From the NCBI GenBank assembly GCA_013002105.1, contig JABDKS010000704.1, positions 1-5,055 on the forward strand: a stretch of 5,055 nucleotides of DNA, given 5' to 3'. This document shows positions 1-5,055 of the stretch, in pieces. Source of the stretch: Pirellulaceae bacterium. Lineage in GTDB: Bacteria > Planctomycetota > Planctomycetia > Pirellulales > Pirellulaceae. The notes under the pieces were generated by a model. That model did not search any database. It had not been told where the DNA came from and worked only from the letters and a program-made list of their open reading frames with translations. A program made the translations under genes and the position numbers. Each line of letters opens with the position of its first letter. The first letter of the stretch is position 1.

Positions 1-885
1 CCTCTGAAATGGTCACCGCACGCGCAGGATGGTGGCGGTCCGCGCGTGTCCGGAAATCCTGAGACTCAGATTGCACGACTAGCGATGTGGGATGACAACG
101 CGGACAAAATCGTGCAGACGAATCATCCCAATATGCGGCAAATGGTGTTGGACCGTGATTTGGACGGCAAGGAGGACGGTGGGTTTTCGCGAATGTTGGA
201 TTACATGGATGTGATCGAAGTGCATCCACCCGAAGCTATTTTTCGTGACAGTGGCAGCTACAAGGATGACAAAGATCGGGATAAAAACCGGATGCTGCCT
301 TGGATGGCGTTGATCAAGAGCGGTCGTCGGATCCCGGGCGTTGTCAACACCGATGCCCACTACAACTGGCACGGCAGCGGTTGGCTACGCAATTGGATTC
401 GCAGCGACACGGATGACCCAGCGAAAATTACGGTGGCGAACATGATCGAAAATCTAGAGCGCGGCCGCGTGATCATGTCGACTGGCCCGTTCATGACTGT
501 CCAGTTGCACCACCAAGATCTGCCGCAGCCCGGTCAGATCGGTGACGTGGTGAACGTCGCCGGTGACGGCGAGTTGGCAGTGCGGGTGCAGTGTCCGAAT
601 TGGTTGGATGTCAATCGTGTGGAAGTGTTCGTTGATGGTGAATTGCAAGCAGACTTGTCGCGAACCCGCGCGCAGAATCCGGATTCGTTTTCCGATCAGG
701 TGGTGAAATTTGACCAGCGGTTACCCATCGACTTGAAACCTGGTTCGTTCGTGATTGTCGCCGCCATCGGCGAAAAGTTGCAGCTCGGTCGCGTGATGGG
801 CGAGCAGTACGGCAAACGCGTGCCTGTGGTGGTCAGCAATCCGATCTATATCGGTGGAGATCGAGCCGGAAAACCAGCAGAGTAG
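1..885 (+). CDS. CehA/McbA family metallohydrolase (PHP-like), 5'-partial
   Basis: The reading frame is open from the first base of the window to the TAG at 883-885, so this is the last 294 codons of a longer gene. The GTG at 46 is an internal codon and there is no reason to start there. Several features match the C-terminal half of a CehA/McbA-type PHP metallohydrolase. These are an N-H-P motif at window residues 41-43, VIEVH around residues 71-75, the metal-ligand-like segment VNTDAH with D118 and H120, and a conserved-looking MSTGPF at 159-164. Residues from about 165 to the end look like an accessory beta-rich domain (VEVFVDGEL, GSFVIVAAIG). Members of this family are metal-dependent phosphoesterase-like hydrolases, and McbA/CehA themselves act on carbaryl. 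The substrate cannot be inferred here, and planctomycete paralogues are often large exported proteins. The signal peptide and first metal ligands would lie upstream of the window. Family call is fairly sure; specific function is unknown. Confidence 0.82.
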   Translation, partial: PLKWSPHAQDGGGPRVSGNPETQIARLAMWDDNADKIVQTNHPNMRQMVLDRDLDGKEDGGFSRMLDYMDVIEVHPPEAIFRDSGSYKDDKDRDKNRMLPWMALIKSGRRIPGVVNTDAHYNWHGSGWLRNWIRSDTDDPAKITVANMIENLERGRVIMSTGPFMTVQLHHQDLPQPGQIGDVVNVAGDGELAVRVQCPNWLDVNRVEVFVDGELQADLSRTRAQNPDSFSDQVVKFDQRLPIDLKPGSFVIVAAIGEKLQLGRVMGEQYGKRVPVVVSNPIYIGGDRAGKPAE

Positions 886-898
886 TTCCGAGTCGGGC

Positions 899-926
899 TG
901 GTAGGAAATCGATTGATTTCCCACCA
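899..926 (+). terminator. Hairpin after the metallohydrolase stop codon, possible terminator
   Basis: Two 12-base arms, TGGTAGGAAATC (899-910) and GATTTCCCACCA (915-926), pair with one A/C mismatch around a GATT tetraloop. The hairpin begins 14 bases after the TAG of the upstream gene, where a 3' transcript end is expected. No T-run follows (next bases are AGTCTTCG), so it is not a canonical intrinsic terminator. It could instead stabilise a 3' end or act in both directions. Confidence 0.4.
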
Positions 927-1109
927 AGTCTTCGCCAAGATCGCCGGCAAGCGAGCGAATAGTGGTCAATTGACGTGTTTTGCCGGGATCGCTGAAGTTA
1001 TCGATCTGCAAAACGGGTTGGTTGGAGTGGTTGCCAATGGCCCCACGGTGGCCGATCAACGACAATGATTGTGGGTTAGCTGTGTCAAAAGTTTTTGTGT
1101 GACAATGCC

Positions 1110-2816
1110 ATGGGTCAATTGAAATCGAGCATCGGCGGCGCCCTGCGATGGGGTTGGTTCGGGTTTTTGTTGCTGCTGGCGTTCAGTTATTTGGTGGCGG
1201 GTTTGTCGACCACTGACAAAACAAATTCGTCCGCATCCCGTTTTGCATCCACGTCGGATTCCGATCCCGACGTTTCGGTAGTTGATTTGGATCAGCAGGC
1301 CGAGGACCTCCGGTTGGCCGTCGCGAAAGTGGACGAAGCACGGGAACGCCAGTTGGAGAAGCAGGGACTGCAGGCGGCACCGATGGCCGATTGGTTGACG
1401 GTCTGTCGCCGGATGTCGCTCGCACTGGTGGGCAATGGTTTGTCGCTGGAGGAGATTCGGCAGTTGGAGCAGTTGCCGGAATCTAAGCGGGTGACGGCCC
1501 ACATGAATGCGCTGCTGGGCGATTCGCGCTATCATCATTACTGGGGCGAGCGTTGGACACGGTTCCTGGTCGGGACCGACAACGGGCAGTTTGTCCTGTA
1601 TCGCCGACGTCGTTTTCGCGTTTGGCTGGCCGAAGTGTTTGCCAATGATTGGCGGTACGACCAGATGGTTCGTCGTTTGATCACCGCTGAGGGACTGTGG
1701 ACGGATCGACCGGAAGTCAATTTCTTGACCGCCACGTTCGACAGCAACAATGGTCAACCCGATCCGGTACGTCTGGCGGCGCGGACGTCGCGAGCGTTTC
1801 TTGGATTACGGATCGATTGTTTGCAGTGCCACAACGATTTTTTGGGCAACGTCAACCTGGGCGATGTCGATGAACCACGCGAAGGACTGCAGACCGATTT
1901 TCATCAATTGGCTGCATTCTTTACGAGTGCAAAGACCAGTGGCTTGCAGGGCGTGAAATCAGGCCAGCCCGATTACAAGTACAAGTATTTGGACGCGACC
2001 GAGGAAGTCGAGGTCGAGCCGGCGGTGCCCTATTCGCCCGAGTTGTTACCCGATCAGGGGAACGTACGCGATCGACTGGCACGTTGGATTACGCATCCGG
2101 ACAACCGGCAGGCCGCGCGTTCGGCGGTCAGCCACGTTTGGGCGTTGATGTATGGCCGATCCGCCGTCAACTCGGTGGACAATTTGCCGTTGGACGAGGA
2201 AACGACGCCGATGTTGGAGGCGCTGACCGATGACTTCATTGCCAATGGATTCGATATTCGTCGTTTGATCCGTTTGATCGTCTACTCGTCGGCGTTTCGC
2301 GCCGAGAGTCAAGCTGACTTTGAAATCACCGAGCAGCATGAAGATGCTGGAGCAGTATTTCCGCTCGTGCGACTGAGACCGGAGCAGATGGCGGGCGCGA
2401 TCATTCAGAGTGCACGTATCAAATCGGTTGATCGCGAGTCATCGTTGTTTGTGCAGTTGCAAAAATTCGGCGGCATGAATGATTTCATTTCCCGATACGG
2501 TGATGTTGGCGAAGACGAATTTAGCACCGAGAGTGTTACGATCACTCAGCGTCTGGTCATGCTCAATGGGAGCATGATTCGCGATATCGTCAATTCCAAT
2601 CCGATCTTGAACGCTTCGGCACACATCGACATGTTTGCCAAAGACAACCAGCATGCTGTCGAAATCGTTTACCTTTGCGTTTTGAATCGTTATCCCAGCG
2701 ACGTCGAGCGGGAACACTTTGTGGGCCGGTTGGAGACGGCGAACCGGCGGAGCACTGCGATTGAAGACTTGTTTTGGGTTTTACTCAACAGCACCGAACT
2801 GGCTTGGAACCACTGA
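1110..2816 (+). CDS. DUF1549 / DUF1553 domain protein (compact planctomycete type)
   Basis: The protein is 568 residues from the ATG at 1110. The frame opens after the TAG at 1077, and the TTG at 1095 would add only five residues. ATG is preferred because it gives a clean N-terminus (MGQLKSS), a short basic region and a hydrophobic segment at about 14-32. That segment is a signal peptide or membrane anchor; I see no clear AxA cleavage site. A variable, acidic linker follows. DUF1549 spans roughly 92-275, with the WGERW helix region, YDQMVRRLI, and C237-L-Q-C240-H241, a CxxCH motif in the position where the family carries one. DUF1553 runs from about 318 to 560, with HPDNR..ARSAVSHVWALMYGR, LRPEQMAGAI, ITQRLVMLNG and an ending (LNSTELAWNH) characteristic of the family. 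It lacks the N-terminal cytochrome-c-like domain of the longer versions (roughly 700-1100 residues). It precedes a DUF1501 gene, the usual pairing. Biochemical role is unknown; envelope location is inferred. No Shine-Dalgarno is visible. Confidence 0.9.
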   Translation: MGQLKSSIGGALRWGWFGFLLLLAFSYLVAGLSTTDKTNSSASRFASTSDSDPDVSVVDLDQQAEDLRLAVAKVDEARERQLEKQGLQAAPMADWLTVCRRMSLALVGNGLSLEEIRQLEQLPESKRVTAHMNALLGDSRYHHYWGERWTRFLVGTDNGQFVLYRRRRFRVWLAEVFANDWRYDQMVRRLITAEGLWTDRPEVNFLTATFDSNNGQPDPVRLAARTSRAFLGLRIDCLQCHNDFLGNVNLGDVDEPREGLQTDFHQLAAFFTSAKTSGLQGVKSGQPDYKYKYLDATEEVEVEPAVPYSPELLPDQGNVRDRLARWITHPDNRQAARSAVSHVWALMYGRSAVNSVDNLPLDEETTPMLEALTDDFIANGFDIRRLIRLIVYSSAFRAESQADFEITEQHEDAGAVFPLVRLRPEQMAGAIIQSARIKSVDRESSLFVQLQKFGGMNDFISRYGDVGEDEFSTESVTITQRLVMLNGSMIRDIVNSNPILNASAHIDMFAKDNQHAVEIVYLCVLNRYPSDVEREHFVGRLETANRRSTAIEDLFWVLLNSTELAWNH

Positions 2817-2839
2817 CATGAATTCGTCAATACGCACTG

Positions 2840-2856
2840 GCGGAAAAGGGTGCAGG
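2840..2856 (+). repeat. Degenerate direct copy of the left end of the palindromic repeat
   Basis: The 17 bases GCGGAAAAGGGTGCAGG match 2874-2890 (GCGGAAAAGGGGTCAGG) at 15 of 17 positions, in the same orientation and 34 bases upstream. No matching right arm follows before the intact element. It is best read as a decayed or partial second copy of the element's end. Chance similarity is possible but unlikely at this proximity. Confidence 0.5.
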
Positions 2857-2873
2857 TGGAAAACGACGCGCAA

Positions 2874-2953
2874 GCGGAAAAGGGGTCAGGCCCCAATAGT
2901 GCGAAGCACCCTGCGGGCCGCTAGCGGCTATTGGGGTCTGACCCCTTTTCCGC
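2874..2953. repeat. REP-like palindromic repeat element (about 80 bp)
   Basis: Arms 2874-2899 and 2928-2953 are inverted copies of 26 bases. The only non-Watson-Crick pair is G2890 with T2937, which becomes a G-U wobble in RNA. The core of each arm is GGGGTCAGGCCCC (left) or GGGGTCTGACCCC (right), itself near-palindromic, flanked by AAAA/TTTT. The 28-base centre can fold into smaller hairpins: GTGC-GAA-GCAC at 2899-2909, CCC-TGC-GGG at 2909-2917, and the perfect 12-base palindrome GCCGCTAGCGGC at 2917-2928. Such nested, GC-rich, gene-free palindromes between genes are typical of REP/BIME-type elements mobilised in trans by RAYT (TnpA-REP) transposases. That mechanism is inferred, and no transposase gene is in the window. 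It lies in the gap between the DUF1549/DUF1553 and DUF1501 genes, and the transcript would form a very stable stem that could attenuate or protect mRNA. Confidence 0.85.
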
Positions 2954-3022
2954 GGCCGACCGAGTGAAGAGAAAGCGTTTGGCGTTTTTACAGAGAGTCG
3001 ATTCAATCAAAGAAATCCGCGG

Positions 3023-3038
3023 AGTGGCACGTTCCACT
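3023..3038. other. Small imperfect dyad upstream of the DUF1501 gene
   Basis: AGTGGCACGTTCCACT is symmetrical at 14 of 16 positions, with ACGT at the centre and five-base AGTGG/CCACT arms. It lies 40 bases before the ATG of the DUF1501 gene. It could be a regulator binding site or a small RNA hairpin, but a dyad of this size also arises by chance. No convincing -35/-10 pair could be assigned around it. Confidence 0.2.
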
Positions 3039-3077
3039 TCATCCCGGTGAGTTGCCCCACCATTGCGAGCCATTTCA

Positions 3078-4394
3078 ATGTGTTCATCCGATCACGAAAA
3101 ACTTTGTAACGTCAACACGCACCTTTCGCGTCGGACTTTGTTGGGTGCCGGCACGGGGGCGTTGTTGATGTCGTCGCTTGCCAGACATTTGGCTTGGGCG
3201 GATGCGACGGGTGTGACCGAAAAAGGGCGTCCCAAAAGTGTGATCTTATTGTGGATGCAGGGTGGTCCGAGTCAGTTGGAGACGTTTGATCCCCACGCGG
3301 GGTCCAAAGTCGGCGGCGACGCCAAGGCGATTGGTACCACGGTAAAGGGTTTGCAGATCGCTGACACGCTGCCGCGGGTTGCCGAGCAGATGCATCTTGC
3401 GTCGCTGGTGCGGAGCGTGACGGGGAAGGAAGGTGATCATGAGCGGGCGGTTTACAACGTCAAGACGGGGTTTCGATCGGACCCGACTTTGATTCACCCG
3501 TCGATTGGTGCCGCGCTTTGCCACGCCAGTGATCGGGGAGCTGATATTCCGCGACACATTTCGATATCGCCTCAGAATTTTCCAGGCCGTGGCGGCTACC
3601 TGGGGGCAGCGTATGACGCATTCAAAGTCAATGATCCGGCCGGGCCGGTCCCGGATGTTCGACGGCAAGTGGACCAGGAGCGATTTGACCGGCGCATTGC
3701 AGACTTAAGCGAGATCGTCGAGAAGCAATTTGCACGGGGCCGGTTGAAAGATCTGAATCGTTCGCGGACGTTGCACACGACGGCCACCGAGTCGGCGTTG
3801 AAAATGATGACAAGCGAGCAGTTGAACGCATTTGATGTATCCGAAGAATCCGAATCGGTGCGTGATGAGTTCGGCGACAATCGTTTTGGACGGGGTTGTC
3901 TGGCGGCGTCGCGATTGATCGAAGTGGGAGCGCGTTGTGTGGAAGTCACTTTGGGTGGTTGGGATTCACACATCAACAACCATGATTTGCAAGCATCCGC
4001 GTGCGAGTCACTCGATCCTGCACTGGCAGCATTGTTAAAACGATTGGAGGAGCGTGACCAGTTGGAGAACACGTTATTGGTTTGCGGAGGGGAGTTTGGT
4101 CGTACGCCGACAATCAATCCCGCCGGTGGGCGTGATCATTGGCCACATGGTTTCTCGACGTTGCTGGCCGGTTGTGGAGTTCGTCGCGGCGGGGTGCTTG
4201 GAGCGACCGCAGTCGATCCCAAGCTGGACCCGGAGAACCCACTGGACGATGTCAGCGATCCGGTCACGGTGGCTGATTTGCACGCCACGATCCTGAAAGC
4301 GATCGATGTTCCCTTCGAGGAAGAATTGGACACACCGGTTGGGCGTCCCATGAAACGCAGCGAGGGAATGCCGATCGAGTCGATTTTGGCATAG
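3078..4394 (+). CDS. DUF1501 family protein, Tat-exported
   Basis: The protein is 438 residues from the ATG at 3078. An in-frame TGA at 3048 limits the start to 3051-3078, and the only alternative is a TTG at 3063. Neither has a Shine-Dalgarno. The N-terminus carries a twin-arginine signal, S17-R18-R19-T-L-L, followed by a hydrophobic stretch and a plausible cleavage after AWA (residue 41). This implies export of a folded, probably metal-containing protein. Family motifs appear in order: QGGPSQLETFDP at about 61-72, GGWDSH at 293-298, GEFGRT at 338-343, RDHWPH at 352-357, and a C-terminal VTVADLHATIL segment. Together these match the DUF1501 family, which has an alkaline-phosphatase/sulfatase-like fold; the D, H and E residues in the motifs are likely metal ligands. 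Length is normal and the gene looks intact. It follows its usual DUF1549/DUF1553 partner, but 261 bases away with a repeat between. The substrate is unknown. Confidence 0.93.
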   Translation: MCSSDHEKLCNVNTHLSRRTLLGAGTGALLMSSLARHLAWADATGVTEKGRPKSVILLWMQGGPSQLETFDPHAGSKVGGDAKAIGTTVKGLQIADTLPRVAEQMHLASLVRSVTGKEGDHERAVYNVKTGFRSDPTLIHPSIGAALCHASDRGADIPRHISISPQNFPGRGGYLGAAYDAFKVNDPAGPVPDVRRQVDQERFDRRIADLSEIVEKQFARGRLKDLNRSRTLHTTATESALKMMTSEQLNAFDVSEESESVRDEFGDNRFGRGCLAASRLIEVGARCVEVTLGGWDSHINNHDLQASACESLDPALAALLKRLEERDQLENTLLVCGGEFGRTPTINPAGGRDHWPHGFSTLLAGCGVRRGGVLGATAVDPKLDPENPLDDVSDPVTVADLHATILKAIDVPFEEELDTPVGRPMKRSEGMPIESILA

Positions 4395-4426
4395 CAACGC
4401 GGGCGGTTTAGTCCGGTGCAATCGAT

Positions 4427-4463
4427 CGTGAAACACGACGTGTCGCCATCGCAACGTTTCACG
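4427..4463 (+). terminator. Weak inverted repeat downstream of the DUF1501 gene
   Basis: Eight-base arms CGTGAAAC (4427-4434) and GTTTCACG (4456-4463) flank a 21-base loop. An overlapping shorter dyad, ACACG-A-CGTGT, lies at 4433-4443. It starts 32 bases after the DUF1501 stop codon. The stem is modest, the loop is long and no T-run follows, so terminator function is only a possibility. A regulatory site for the downstream lipoprotein gene is an alternative. Confidence 0.2.
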
Positions 4464-4636
4464 CGGCGAGAACTGATCTTGTCGCGACGTTGTCTGGGTG
4501 ATTAATCCAATGACACGACGCGTTCTCTCCTTTGCAGCGGAATTGGATGTCGCACGTTCGCCCCACCTCGCATTCCCCACGCACCTTTGCGTTCGCTGCT
4601 GCGCCAATCACACTGCGACAGTCTGTTGGAAAACGC

Positions 4637-5055
4637 GTGGTTTCGGCGACGAACCGGGCACTCACATGGATGCTGCTGGTCGCGATTGCGATTTCTGCGG
4701 TTGGTTGCGGGACGACAAAGGAGCAAACAGCGACGCAACAGTTGGTGATGAGCGATGCGGTGGACCGGAGCGTTCAGTTCATCGATTTTCGCCCGTTAAG
4801 CGATCAGAAGGTTTATCTGGACAATAGCTATTTGCGTCACGTCAAAGGCGAAGGCTTTGTCAACAGCGAGTATGTGACCAGTGCGCTGCGGCAGCAGATT
4901 GTCGCGGCGGGTTGCCTGATTCAAGATTCACCACAGGAAGCCGATGTGATCATCGAAGCCCGTTTGGGTGTGCTTGGATCCGATGACCACCGAGTGACGT
5001 TTGGGTTACCGGAAAACAATGCGCTGTCATCTGCATTTTCGTTGTTTCCCGATGC
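4637..5055 (+). CDS. DUF6655-type lipoprotein, 3'-partial
   Basis: The frame is open from after the TGA at 4511 to the end of the window, so the C-terminus is missing (139 full codons seen). A lipoprotein signal is visible: short n-region with one Arg, hydrophobic core MLLVAIAIS, and lipobox A-V-G-C with the Cys at 4706-4708. The GTG at 4637 is chosen because it gives a normal 23-residue signal and has GGA six bases upstream. The ATG at 4670 would leave no charged n-region. The ATG at 4547 would give an unusually long, 53-residue leader, although it also has a GGA five bases upstream and an automated caller might prefer it. The mature part has LVMSDAVDRSVQFIDF (about 36-51), LRQQIVAAGCLIQD (about 84-97) and ADVIIEARLG, which I recognise as the planctomycete DUF6655 pattern. 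It is predicted to be membrane-anchored by lipid; function is unknown. It lies 242 bases after the DUF1501 gene and is probably a separate unit. Confidence 0.78.
   Translation, partial: MVSATNRALTWMLLVAIAISAVGCGTTKEQTATQQLVMSDAVDRSVQFIDFRPLSDQKVYLDNSYLRHVKGEGFVNSEYVTSALRQQIVAAGCLIQDSPQEADVIIEARLGVLGSDDHRVTFGLPENNALSSAFSLFPD

Noticed and set aside
721..1065. Minus-strand 114-codon open frame across the end of the metallohydrolase and the following gap
   Set aside because: It starts with TTG, is half antisense to a well-supported gene, shows no recognisable family and overlaps the hairpin at 899-926.
1086..1097. AT-rich dyad CAAAA-GT-TTTTG just before the DUF1549/DUF1553 start, considered as a promoter or operator
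   Set aside because: It is only five bases per arm, has no convincing -35/-10 spacing, and is too close to the start codon to assign as a promoter.
1056..1757. Minus-strand 233-codon open frame
   Set aside because: It is antisense to the strongly supported DUF1549/DUF1553 gene, is rich in Gln/His/Arg as expected of a shadow frame, and has no recognisable domain.
2256..2281. Short tandem CGTTTGATC repeat
   Set aside because: It encodes the RRLIRLI helix segment conserved in DUF1553, so the repetition is explained by protein sequence and codon choice.
2719..2967. 82-codon + strand open frame running from inside the DUF1549/DUF1553 gene through the palindrome, including an ATG at 2818
   Set aside because: Its first part is an off-frame shadow of a real gene and the rest translates the palindromic repeat and its flanks. 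The residues are rich in Arg/Lys with no domain-like pattern.
4074..4607. Minus-strand 177-codon open frame covering the end of the DUF1501 gene and the gap after it
   Set aside because: Mostly antisense to conserved DUF1501 motifs. Composition (many Arg, Thr, Gln) is typical of reverse-frame artefacts.
4498..4827. + strand 109-codon open frame overlapping the lipoprotein gene in another frame
   Set aside because: The overlapping frame has a clear lipobox and DUF6655-like residues, while this one has no signal peptide or family pattern.

Overview
The gene content points to a planctomycete, probably of the Pirellulales/Rhodopirellula type. Three of the four genes belong to families typical of, or greatly expanded in, that phylum: a DUF1549/DUF1553 protein, a Tat-exported DUF1501 protein and a DUF6655 lipoprotein. 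The DNA is moderately GC-rich. Clear Shine-Dalgarno sites are scarce, which is common in planctomycetes. This assignment rests on recognised protein families, not on a database search. All supported genes lie on the + strand.

Layout: (1) Positions 1-885 hold the 3' part of a CehA/McbA-type PHP-fold metallohydrolase whose 5' end lies outside the window. (2) Positions 886-1109 are non-coding, with a strong hairpin just after the stop codon and no clear promoter. (3) Positions 1110-2816 encode a compact DUF1549/DUF1553 protein with an N-terminal membrane segment and a CxxCH motif. (4) Positions 2817-3077 are a gap dominated by a near-perfect, 80-base, REP-like palindrome, preceded by a degenerate copy of its left end. 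(5) Positions 3078-4394 encode a DUF1501 protein with a twin-arginine signal. (6) Positions 4395-4636 have no convincing gene, only a weak inverted repeat and a very short open frame with a Tat-like motif. (7) From 4637 to the window end runs the 5' part of a DUF6655-type lipoprotein.

The DUF1549/DUF1553 and DUF1501 genes are a classic planctomycete pair, usually adjacent and probably acting together in the cell envelope or periplasm, although the biochemical role is not established. Here a mobile-looking palindromic repeat lies in the gap between them and may alter their co-transcription. The flanking metallohydrolase and lipoprotein look like ordinary neighbours. I see no defence system, CRISPR array, tRNA, rRNA or full transposon. 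The most notable non-genic structure is the palindromic repeat. I do not find good evidence for a new multi-gene system.
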